From NCBI GenBank assembly GCA_020431745.1, contig JAGQHR010000004.1, positions 1 to 19,802 on the forward strand: a stretch of DNA of 19,802 nt, read 5' to 3'. This document shows positions 8,579 to 14,583 of this stretch, piece after piece. A program made the translations under genes and the position numbers. This DNA comes from Candidatus Eiseniibacteriota bacterium (lineage in GTDB: Bacteria; Eisenbacteria; RBG-16-71-46; CAIMUX01). The notes beneath the pieces are model-generated. The model was not told where the DNA came from and did no database searches. It saw only the letters and a program-made list of their open reading frames with translations. Numbering within the stretch: the stretch's first letter is position 1; every line of letters starts with the position of its first letter.

Positions 8579-8778
8579 GGCAGAACCTCCTTCATCAACT
8601 CCATGGGGCCGGGATCCGATCCCGAAAGATGCTTCGACTCGAAGTGGGAAACGCAGCCGGAGGATCGACCGAACGGGATTTGTTCAGGGGTTTCGTCACC
8701 CGGGGGCGTTCCCATCCGCTTCGGGAAACTGAATCGTGCACGGTCCGTGCAGGCCTTTGCGAAGGCCCTCCCCACGCC

Positions 8779-8807
8779 TTGACAGCCACCGCCATTGTCG
8801 CGAGTCT
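8779..8807 (+). promoter_or_regulatory. Possible promoter upstream of the RlmL-type gene
   Basis: A perfect TTGACA lies at 8779-8784, about 90 bases before the methyltransferase ATG in the 295-base divergent region shared with the NHL gene. The hexamer 17 bases downstream (8802-8807, GAGTCT) is a poor -10 element, so the call rests mainly on the -35 match and the position. Confidence 0.25.
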
Positions 8808-8873
8808 GCGAGAGGTGGCCACGGAGCAGGGCGACCGACGAACCGTAGATTGCGGGCAAAACGCGGGGGAGTC

Positions 8874-10001
8874 ATGGCGGACGAGCGCTTCTATGCGACC
8901 GTCGGAGTCGGAGTCGAACGGATCGTCAGCGGCGAGTTGCAGGCTTTGGGGATCCGGGTTGCCCGAACCGAGCCGGGGCGTGTCCGTTTCGAAGGATCTC
9001 TCGACGATCTGTCCCGGGCGCTCATCCATCTGCGCTGCGCCTCGCGGGTCGTCCGGGAAATCCTGTTTCAGGAGGTGGAGCGGGAAGGAGACCTCTACGA
9101 CGTCGTCCGGTCCATCGACTGGTCCCGTTGGCTGACTCCCGATATGACGTTCCGCGTGGCCCTCAACGCGCACTCGTCTCTGCTCCGCAACTCGCAGTTC
9201 GGCGTGTACCGCGTGAAAGATGCCATCTGCGATGCGATGGTCGAGCGGGTCGGGCGGCGACCCTCCGTCGACCGGGAGGCGCCGGACTTGCACGTCGCAT
9301 GCTATCTCGAGAACCGGCGTTTCTCGGTCGGTCTCGACGGTGCAGGGACGCCATTGCACATGCGTGGCTATCGGGTGGGGGGGCACGAGAGCAGTCTGCG
9401 GGAGCATCTTGCGGCGGCGATGTTGCTTCAGTCCCGCTGGGATCCGGCGCGCCCACTCCATGATCCCTTTTGCGGATCGGGGACCATTCTCATCGAAGCG
9501 GCGATGATCGCGACGCACACGCCGCCTTCCTTGTGGCGAAAGCGATTCGGATGCATGTCCTGGCCGGACTTCGACCGGGCCCGGTTCGACGGGCTACGCG
9601 CGGAAGCCCGTGCGGCGATCACGGCAGACGAGGGCCTGCGCATCACCGGTGCGGATCGTTCCCGGAAGGCAATCGAGTCGGCACGGGCGAACGTCACCGC
9701 GGCCGGCTTTGACGACGTGATCCGGCTTCGCGTGCGTGATGTCGCCGAGATGACACTCGAGAGTGGGAGCTGGGTCGTGACGAACCCCCCGTATGGAGTA
9801 CGCGTCGGCGACGAGGAGACGTACAAGCCGGTTTGGAACTCGTTCCGGGACCGGCTGTTGGGAGGCCCGGGCGCTCAGGTCGCGGTACTGGCTCCGGAGG
9901 AAGGCTTCGAGCGCGAGTTCCGGATGCGGCCGTTCAAGCGGAACCGGATGAACAACGGTCCGATTCGCTGCGTGCTCTCCCAGTACCGAATCCACGAGTA
10001 G
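8874..10001 (+). CDS. rlmL: THUMP-domain 23S rRNA/tRNA guanine-N2 methyltransferase, RlmL-type
   Basis: This 375-residue protein should transfer a methyl group from S-adenosylmethionine to guanine N2 in structured RNA, as do the RlmL (YcbY N-terminal part) and TrmN/Trm14 families. Residues about 1-155 hold the N-terminal ferredoxin-like region and THUMP domain. The sequence LHMRGYRVGGHESSLREHLA (161-180) is a typical family linker. The Rossmann methyltransferase domain follows, with the SAM-binding loop DPFCGSGT (197-204) and the catalytic NPPYG motif (304-308). It is as long as the RlmL half alone, so the RlmK half of the E. coli RlmKL fusion is absent. The ATG at 8874 follows a G-rich GGGGGAG site at close spacing. 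It stands alone on the plus strand. The exact target base cannot be decided, hence the symbol is tentative. Confidence 0.83.
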   Translation: MADERFYATVGVGVERIVSGELQALGIRVARTEPGRVRFEGSLDDLSRALIHLRCASRVVREILFQEVEREGDLYDVVRSIDWSRWLTPDMTFRVALNAHSSLLRNSQFGVYRVKDAICDAMVERVGRRPSVDREAPDLHVACYLENRRFSVGLDGAGTPLHMRGYRVGGHESSLREHLAAAMLLQSRWDPARPLHDPFCGSGTILIEAAMIATHTPPSLWRKRFGCMSWPDFDRARFDGLRAEARAAITADEGLRITGADRSRKAIESARANVTAAGFDDVIRLRVRDVAEMTLESGSWVVTNPPYGVRVGDEETYKPVWNSFRDRLLGGPGAQVAVLAPEEGFEREFRMRPFKRNRMNNGPIRCVLSQYRIHE

Positions 10002-10103
10002 ATCGGCTCGTCGGTTCGCGCCGGGTGCTGCGATGACCGCAAAGTCGTGGCCGGCATCCGGGCCGACCGCTCTAGTCGCGGACGCTGTCTCGGTCTCGGT
10101 GAG

Positions 10104-10352
10104 CTACCTCGACCCCGGGTCTCGCGCTTCCGAGTCGACCGGAGCTTCCTCCGACTCTTCCTGGGGTGCATCCGGGTCGGAGTCCGCATCGAAATCGTCC
10201 ACGAGCTCACCGTCTACCGAGAGTCCAGCCAAGGGTGAGTCCGTGTCGGTTGCCTTTCGGGCCGCCTTCAGTGCGCGCTTCTCTTCTTTCTTCTTGGCAC
10301 GCTTGAGCTCGCGTTGCCTCTTCTCGAATCCGTAGTTCGGTTTCCTAGCCAG
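10104..10352 (-). CDS. Small bipartite basic/acidic protein, apparent CTG start
   Basis: An open frame of 82 codons on the minus strand begins ARKPNYGFEKRQRELKRAKK after its first codon and ends at a TAG (complement of 10104-10106). The first half is very basic with a predicted coiled helix; the second half is strongly acidic (DDFDADSDPD, PQEESEEAP). The opening matches a small uncharacterised family in many bacteria that begins M-A-(R/K)-x-P-N-Y-x-F-E-K-R-Q-(R/K)-E. The codon at the expected Met position is CTG (complement of 10350-10352), and AAAGGAG (complement of 10361-10367) lies eight bases upstream, an ideal distance; no ATG, GTG or TTG start fits. It is therefore easily missed by gene finders. 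It lies downstream of the RRM gene and is convergent with the methyltransferase gene. Function is unknown; nucleic-acid or ribosome binding is only a guess from charge. Confidence 0.65.
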   Translation of the reverse strand: MARKPNYGFEKRQRELKRAKKKEEKRALKAARKATDTDSPLAGLSVDGELVDDFDADSDPDAPQEESEEAPVDSEARDPGSR

Positions 10353-10493
10353 TGTGCTCTCTCCTTTCCCGGAACGTCGCGCGCGGCGATCCGTGGCCGA
10401 TCCACGGCAGATGGAAGCCGAGGTGCTTCCGCTCCGCAGATCGCATTCCGTTCTGGCATCGATGGGGTACGGCCGATATCCCGAGTCGGGAGA

Positions 10494-10517
10494 CAGGCCG
10501 GCGAAACAGCCGGCCTG
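10494..10517 (-). terminator. Terminator hairpin of the RRM gene
   Basis: CAGGCCGGC (10494-10502) is an exact inverted match of GCCGGCCTG (10509-10517) with a six-base loop, making a nine-bp GC-rich stem. It starts 18 bases after the RRM gene stop on the minus strand. The following minus-strand bases (TCTCCCG) form only a weak T-tract. It separates the RRM gene from the small basic protein gene, which would then need its own promoter in 10353-10493. Confidence 0.65.
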
Positions 10518-10535
10518 CGAGGGTAGAGTCGCGGC

Positions 10536-10826
10536 TTACCAGCGGGAGTTCCGGGAGAATCCCCCACCGCCGCTGGACTCGCGAGGCTTGGCCTCGTTGA
10601 CCGTGAGCGGCCGCCCGTGGAATTCCTGGCCGCCGAGCTCGCGGATCGCCTTGGAGGCTTCGGCGTCGCTTCCCATTTCAACGAAGCCGAATCCCTTGCT
10701 GCGTCCGCTATCCCGGTCCTGGATGACCTGAGCGCTCTTTACCGTTCCCATCGGGGCGAAGAGCTCTTCGAGATCCCCACCCTGTACGTCATAGCTGAGG
10801 TTGCCGACATAGAGTTTGGCACCCAT
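10536..10826 (-). CDS. RRM-domain RNA-binding protein (cold-inducible type)
   Basis: This 96-residue protein consists of one RNA recognition motif and a short Gly/Ser/Arg tail, the architecture of the small bacterial and cyanobacterial RNA-binding (Rbp) proteins that bind single-stranded RNA and are often cold-induced. RNP2 is LYVGNL (residues 5-10) and RNP1 is KGFGFVEM, with the conserved GRPLTVNEAKPR end of the fold. The tail GGGGFSRNSRW is a shortened glycine-rich region. The ATG at 10826 has AAAAGGA about seven bases upstream; the frame stays open further upstream, but that sequence shows no domain and no better start. It is followed by a hairpin terminator. The long leader region (10827 onward) would fit a cold-shock type 5' UTR, although I could not identify specific cold-box elements. 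Confidence 0.88.
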   Translation of the reverse strand: MGAKLYVGNLSYDVQGGDLEELFAPMGTVKSAQVIQDRDSGRSKGFGFVEMGSDAEASKAIRELGGQEFHGRPLTVNEAKPRESSGGGGFSRNSRW

Positions 10827-11296
10827 TGCGTGTTCCTTTTCTTTGGAAGACTGGATCCCGCGTTCCTTCCGGATCCGAACGAAGGAGACCCCGATTGGGC
10901 CTAGTGGCAGGGCGATCGAAGTCGGGCAGAGTGTGGAACTACCAGGGGCCGCACGAGCAAGACTCTTATCGACGAACCAACTCTGTGGACGGTACGCAGG
11001 CCCTCGAGGAAATGCAACCCTTTTGGACCGGGCCGGGGGGCTGCGAGGAGCCGTGCGGGAGATTCGGAAGAATTCGCGTGCGGTCGGGTCAGGCGATGCG
11101 TTTTGGGTCAATGAGACCCGCGACCGGGCAGCACGAGCAAATCGATTCCGGGAGCGGGCATCTTACCCGCCTCCTCGGGAGCCCCCACCTCCGTAGGCTG
11201 GGGTGGGGGAGGGATCCCACCGACTCTGGACGTCCAGGAACCTTGCCCGGGAAGCTCCCCGACCGAGCTCGACCCATCTCGCGACTCGTCCCTGCC
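10827..11296. other. 470-base gene-free region between the RRM and PAS-LuxR genes
   Basis: No coding sequence is supported here. The part next to 10826 should hold the RRM gene promoter and leader. Several perfect inverted repeats are present: GGGTC/GACCC at 11105-11119, GCGGG/CCCGC at 11154-11170 with a seven-base loop, GGTGGG/CCCACC at 11202-11221, and the 12-bp palindrome CTGGACGTCCAG at 11226-11237. The last three lie 60-145 bases after the PAS-LuxR stop on the minus strand and could end that transcript or bind a regulator of the RRM gene. Confidence 0.5.
11226..11237. repeat. 12-bp perfect palindrome, possible operator
   Basis: CTGGACGTCCAG is identical on both strands with no loop, the form expected of a dimeric regulator's binding site rather than of a hairpin. 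It lies 60 bases downstream of the PAS-LuxR stop and about 400 bases upstream of the RRM gene start. No second copy was noticed in the window, so the role is open. Confidence 0.35.
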
Positions 11297-12049
11297 TCAA
11301 GAGAACTGGGAGGGGCGTGCGGTCCTCGTGTTCGTCGGTCCTCGGGCGGGGCGGTTGCGGGCAACCCGGTCGGGAAGGTCCTCCTCGGTGAGGCAATACG
11401 CGATCGCCTCGAGGATGGAGTGCACCCCGAGCTTGGACAGGATGTGTTGCACGTGGTTGCGGACCGTCGCGTAGCTGATGCCGAGATGTGCCGCAATCGA
11501 TCGTAGGGTTCGGTCCCGGATCAGGAGATCGAGGACCTCCCGTTCGCGGGGAGTCAACGCATCGCGTGGCGTCTCGATCGAGCGACGCGCGTCGAGGTGG
11601 GGGCTGCGCGCGGCCAACTGGCGGAGGAATCGTTCGCTTCCCTGGGCCGCGGCCGTCTCGTCGTACGGCTCGATGTGCTCCGCGCAATGCACGATCCACG
11701 GCACCCGGCGGCCACTGCGGGGAACCGAGATGCCCAGCAGGTGGATCCAGCGTCGACGCCCCGCAGCATCTTGCACGCCGACCCGAATCGTCGACGTTTT
11801 GCCGTGACGGCGCGCGACGCGTTTGAGCGGGCAGGAAGGGCTGCAGTACCGGCGGCCGTCGGGGCGGATGGCTTCGATGACGTGGTAGCAGGGAAGCCGA
11901 CAGCACTCCGAGGGGATGCGTCCGAGGAGAGACGCCGCCTCCTCGTTCATATAGACGAGGCGCTGGCGTGGACCGGAGACCCAGAGGGGGACTCCCAGGG
12001 TGGTGATCCACGGGGGCAGAGGGTCGAGTGGAACCCCATACGGGAACAT
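11297..12049 (-). CDS. PAS-domain LuxR-type regulator with Cys/His cluster
   Basis: This 250-residue protein is a transcription regulator with an N-terminal PAS sensor (about residues 12-130) and a C-terminal LuxR/GerE helix-turn-helix (about 164-225: LTPREREVLDLLIRDRTLRS, then ATVRNHVQHILSKLGV). Inside the PAS domain is a conspicuous cluster: Cys49, Cys50, Cys54, His56, Cys69 and Cys73, arranged CCxxxCxH, 12 residues, then CxxxC and PL. This pattern recurs in a PAS-LuxR group and suggests a bound metal or Fe-S centre, so redox or gas sensing is plausible but unproven. There is no receiver domain or membrane segment. The ATG at 12049 is preceded by GAGGAG (complement of 12059-12064) at nine bases. 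A GTG at 12124 would add 25 residues without homology and would run through a strong stem-loop, so I prefer the shorter form. Target genes are unknown. Confidence 0.85.
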   Translation of the reverse strand: MFPYGVPLDPLPPWITTLGVPLWVSGPRQRLVYMNEEAASLLGRIPSECCRLPCYHVIEAIRPDGRRYCSPSCPLKRVARRHGKTSTIRVGVQDAAGRRRWIHLLGISVPRSGRRVPWIVHCAEHIEPYDETAAAQGSERFLRQLAARSPHLDARRSIETPRDALTPREREVLDLLIRDRTLRSIAAHLGISYATVRNHVQHILSKLGVHSILEAIAYCLTEEDLPDRVARNRPARGPTNTRTARPSQFS

Positions 12050-12068
12050 CGCGTCCGACTCCTCGGGG

Positions 12069-12107
12069 CCACGCGAGCCGCCGGTAGGCGGCTTGGCCCG
12101 CGCGTGG
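12069..12107 (-). promoter_or_regulatory. Leader stem-loop just upstream of the PAS-LuxR ribosome site
   Basis: CCACGCG (12069-12075) pairs exactly with CGCGTGG (12101-12107), and the directly adjoining AGCCGCC (12076-12082) pairs exactly with GGCGGCT (12087-12093) around a GGTA loop. Together this is a 14-bp GC-rich stem with a seven-base bulge on one side, ending four bases before the GAGGAG ribosome site on the minus strand. Its position suggests translational or transcriptional control of the regulator. Confidence 0.5.
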
Positions 12108-12154
12108 AGGCACGTTGCCCGCACACCGATGAGGATTCACCCTCCACCATCTCG

Positions 12155-12184
12155 ACCCTAACCCCCGGGATTCCGAGCAATCAA
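12155..12184 (-). promoter_or_regulatory. Possible sigma-70-like promoter of the PAS-LuxR gene
   Basis: On the minus strand TTGATT (complement of 12179-12184) is followed after 18 bases by TAGGGT (complement of 12155-12160), a TAnnnT-type -10. Transcription would start about 100 bases before the ATG and include the 12069-12107 stem-loop. The match is modest for a GC-rich genome. Confidence 0.3.
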
Positions 12185-12361
12185 GATCTCCGCCCGACGC
12201 GAACCGGATGTCCTCGGGTGAGAGTTCGCCCGCGACAACGGCCGGCCGAGCCCAATCGGCATCCGCCGGGTTGACCGGGGATGCGGATCTCACCTCCGCT
12301 GCGCCCAGGCCGCCGGGTTGCCAATCGCCGTGGAGTCTAGGTCTCCGGGAACGGAGGTTCC

Positions 12362-12379
12362 ATGATGCGCTGGCATCAT
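12362..12379. repeat. 7-bp inverted repeat ATGATGC/GCATCAT
   Basis: ATGATGC (12362-12368) and GCATCAT (12373-12379) are exact reverse complements around a four-base loop. The AT-rich arms would make a weak hairpin but a plausible regulator site. It lies about 310 bases before the PAS-LuxR start. Confidence 0.4.
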
Positions 12380-12394
12380 TCCGGGATCAGAACG

Positions 12395-12413
12395 GGGGTG
12401 ACCGCATCACCCC
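12395..12413 (-). terminator. Hairpin downstream of the secreted-protein gene
   Basis: GGGGTGA (12395-12401) pairs exactly with TCACCCC (12407-12413) around a five-base loop. It is 72 bases after the stop of the minus-strand secreted-protein gene at 12486. There is no T-run, so termination is inferred from position only. Confidence 0.35.
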
Positions 12414-12485
12414 TGCGGAGAGGCTTCGCCATCGCGCCTCCGTCCATGATCTTCACGACGCGTGATGGAATGCCGGGCGGGCGAC

Positions 12486-13928
12486 TCAATGCACGACGGT
12501 CAGAGGGTGGACCGAGGTCGTACGTCCAGTCTCGACGCGGACCCAGTAGGTGCCGGACGAAACGGGACGCCCGCCGTAGTCGAGGCCGGCCCATCCACCG
12601 TCCCTTCCTCGGGCCAGGCTCGGATGATCTGAGAACACCGTTCGACCCAGAACGTCGATCACGGTGATGTGGATTCTTTCCGGTGTCGCGCTTTCCCAGT
12701 GGATGGACGCCCCGCCGTGGGTGGGGTTCGGGATCATCCTCCACTCGACCTCGGTTCTGCTCGGACCGGGACTCGAGACATCCACCAACGGTTCCTCGCT
12801 CGCGAGGTAGATCTCGACGGTGCCACTCGAATCATCACTCCACACGACGACGGGAGAACCGGCCGGCGAAGTGGATACGTCCGGTGAGCTTGCGTTGCGA
12901 TTGACCGCGAGATCACCGGCGAACGACCACGAGCCGGACTCCTTCACCGCCAGGATGAGGCGTTCGTCGACCAATTCGAGCATCTCGTAGGACTCGTGCC
13001 GCCACACGACGAATGGCGCCCCGTCGTCCTGACGCACGTGCAGAGAGATTTCCTGAGGCCATTCCATCTCGGCCGGGAAGTGACCGGTCCCGATTTCCTC
13101 CGGCTCGCTCCAGGTCCCTGCCTGGCCGGAGACGTAGAGCACGATGTTGCAAGGACACGTGGGAGCCGGTCCGTTTCCCGCGAAATGTCCCACCCCCACT
13201 CGCCACTCGGTGTCGAGGGAGTACTGGCCGGTGAGCCACTCCGCAACCAGCTCTTCCGGGCCCCAACCGGTTTCTGTCGTCGTGCGTGCGTAGAGCCCGA
13301 ACGGATCGCCCATCTCGTCGGCCCAGCTCGCCACCAGGTCACCACCTTCGCTCACCCTGCGGAGGCCGATGGAAAGGGGCGCCCAGTCGGAAAACTCTCG
13401 CCGAACGAGCGGCGCCGGAACCGTCCAGCGTCCGTCGGCTCCTTCCTTCGCGAAGTAGACGACCTTTCCTCCCTCGATGGGATCGGGCTCGACCCACAGA
13501 AGTCGACCGTGTTCGTGATGTGCGACCGCGATGGCGAGCGCTGGTCCCGTCTGAAACGGCATTGTCGCGAGAGATCCCCAAACTCCATCGCGCCACGCCC
13601 GATAGTGGGGTCGATCGTCGGGACCGATCCAGGCCGCCGAGATCTCGTTGCAGATCGGGCAGAAGACGATGTCGAGGCGATCGCCCACCCCGATGCTCTC
13701 GGGAACGCCTCCTCCGGGACCGAGGCACGTGTGGAGTATCTGGTCACCCTCTTGCCAGAACACATGGGGCAGTCCGCCGATATCGTGAACGACTCGCGGG
13801 TGGAGCGATGCCGTCTCCGAGTGCGTCAACTGGGCCCGGTACCAGACTCCGTGGGCGGTGGAGGTGAAGAACAAGAACAAGAGACCGAGAGCAAGAGTGA
13901 GTTTGACCATTCGATGGAAGCAGCGCAT
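12486..13928 (-). CDS. Secreted protein of unknown function with FlgD/T9SS-like C-terminal tail
   Basis: This 480-residue protein has a clear signal peptide (residues 1-27, hydrophobic core LTLALGLLFLFF). The body (about 28-390) is rich in repeated W-x-x-G and beta-strand patterns such as HVFWQEGDQI, AAWIGPDDRPHYRAW, LVASWADEMGDPFGLYART and PVVVWSDDSSGTVEIYLA, resembling sialidase-like (BNR) propellers that read out as V-W-x-D-x-x-x-G units; no catalytic residues can be named. It contains a CPIC pair (90-93) and CPC (258-260). The tail (about 395-480) has WRMIPNPTHGGASIHW, VIDVLGRTV and SSGTYWVRVETG, the same module as in the other two exported proteins here. The ATG at 13928 is supported by GGAGGAGG upstream with about six bases of spacing. 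It stands alone on the minus strand between hairpins. Confidence 0.75.
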   Translation of the reverse strand: MRCFHRMVKLTLALGLLFLFFTSTAHGVWYRAQLTHSETASLHPRVVHDIGGLPHVFWQEGDQILHTCLGPGGGVPESIGVGDRLDIVFCPICNEISAAWIGPDDRPHYRAWRDGVWGSLATMPFQTGPALAIAVAHHEHGRLLWVEPDPIEGGKVVYFAKEGADGRWTVPAPLVRREFSDWAPLSIGLRRVSEGGDLVASWADEMGDPFGLYARTTTETGWGPEELVAEWLTGQYSLDTEWRVGVGHFAGNGPAPTCPCNIVLYVSGQAGTWSEPEEIGTGHFPAEMEWPQEISLHVRQDDGAPFVVWRHESYEMLELVDERLILAVKESGSWSFAGDLAVNRNASSPDVSTSPAGSPVVVWSDDSSGTVEIYLASEEPLVDVSSPGPSRTEVEWRMIPNPTHGGASIHWESATPERIHITVIDVLGRTVFSDHPSLARGRDGGWAGLDYGGRPVSSGTYWVRVETGRTTSVHPLTVVH

Positions 13929-14337
13929 GGCGAACCTCCTCCTCGAGGTAAGCCACGGGGCCGGCGATTCCGGGCGCAACCATCGCCCTGCGGCGACGGC
14001 ACCCTAGCGGGCCGGTCTCGGGGCACGAGACCTGATGACTGGCCACGCCCGCACAGCGTGGGGTTCGATCCGCCGAAGGGGCGGGGCAGGAAGCAACGAG
14101 CAGAAGATAGCACGAGCCTTGCTCGACGCACCACCGAGCCGCGCTCAACGGCTGGTCGCCTCTGTTGGGAGAAGTGGGTGCGGATCGTTTGATGCGCAGG
14201 CCGGGCCGACCTTCACAGGCCGACCCGGCGCTCGGTCGACGCGCCGCTCGAGAGCGAGGGCGCGTCGAGTCTTGTCATCTGGATCCGTTCTTCTTCGATG
14301 CGACTCCTTTTCTCGAGCGGTCCGTTCCGGAATCCCG
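13929..14337. other. 409-base gene-free region with hairpins
   Basis: No gene is supported. Next to 13928 it must hold the promoter of the secreted-protein gene, although I see no clear -35/-10 pair. Between 14199 and 14268 there are three adjoining inverted repeats: an 11-bp imperfect pair around TTCACA (14201-14227), GGCGC/GCGCC (14227-14245) and the perfect 10-bp stem described separately. The last two share bases and exclude each other. Confidence 0.5.
14236..14268 (-). terminator. Terminator-like hairpin after the small CxxC protein gene
   Basis: TCGACGCGCC (14236-14245) and GGCGCGTCGA (14259-14268) are exact reverse complements with a 13-base loop, a strong GC-rich stem. It lies 69 bases after the small protein's stop on the minus strand. 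No T-run follows on that strand; the plus strand downstream has TCTTGTCATCT, which is somewhat T-rich. Confidence 0.5.
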
Positions 14338-14583
14338 TTACCGGATCATCCCAATCAGCTGCGCAGTCTGAGCCATCTCTGTCGCCCACGACTGTGATGT
14401 GACCTCATTCTCCGCGGCGACGACGGTTTGGGTCGCCCGGCCGCCGTGGCTACAGAGGCTGCAGTAGTTGGGGGAATGGGACCCTCCGTCTTCCACACCG
14501 TCCGCCTGCAATGGGAGCGGCACAGCGAATGCGACGCCACTGCTCAGGACGAGAATGCCGGTGAGGGTCAGGACCTTCTTCAT
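14338..14583 (-). CDS. Small secreted protein with CxxC pair
   Basis: This 81-residue protein starts MKKVLTLTGILVLSSGVAFA, a classic signal peptide with cleavage expected after AFA. The mature part is about 61 residues with one Cys pair, NYCSLCSHGG, near its middle, and a Gln/Ala-rich helical end. CxxC could bind a metal or form a disulfide; a single pair is too little to name a family. The ATG at 14583 is preceded by AAGGAG eight bases upstream, which decides against the GTG three codons earlier (14592). I do not recognise the family. It is divergent from the kinase gene across a 761-base gap, and a strong hairpin follows it. Confidence 0.7.
   Translation of the reverse strand: MKKVLTLTGILVLSSGVAFAVPLPLQADGVEDGGSHSPNYCSLCSHGGRATQTVVAAENEVTSQSWATEMAQTAQLIGMIR

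Larger units (their letters stand above)
12050..12485. other. 436-base regulatory region upstream of the PAS-LuxR gene
   Basis: No gene is supported. In minus-strand order it holds inverted repeats at 12395-12413 and 12362-12379 after the stop of the secreted-protein gene, a possible promoter at 12155-12184, a two-part stem-loop at 12069-12107 and the PAS-LuxR ribosome binding site at 12059-12064. Confidence 0.5.

Noticed and set aside
10827..11111. N-terminal extension of the RRM protein frame
   Set aside because: The RRM begins right after the ATG at 10826, which has its own ribosome site; the upstream translation looks non-coding.
12208..12465. 85-codon plus-strand ORF
   Set aside because: No ribosome site, no recognisable pattern, and it spans the inverted repeats and possible promoter region.
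12996..14192. 398-codon plus-strand open frame opposite the secreted-protein gene
   Set aside because: No ribosome site or domain; the composition is that of a shadow frame, and the minus-strand frame has a signal peptide and tail.
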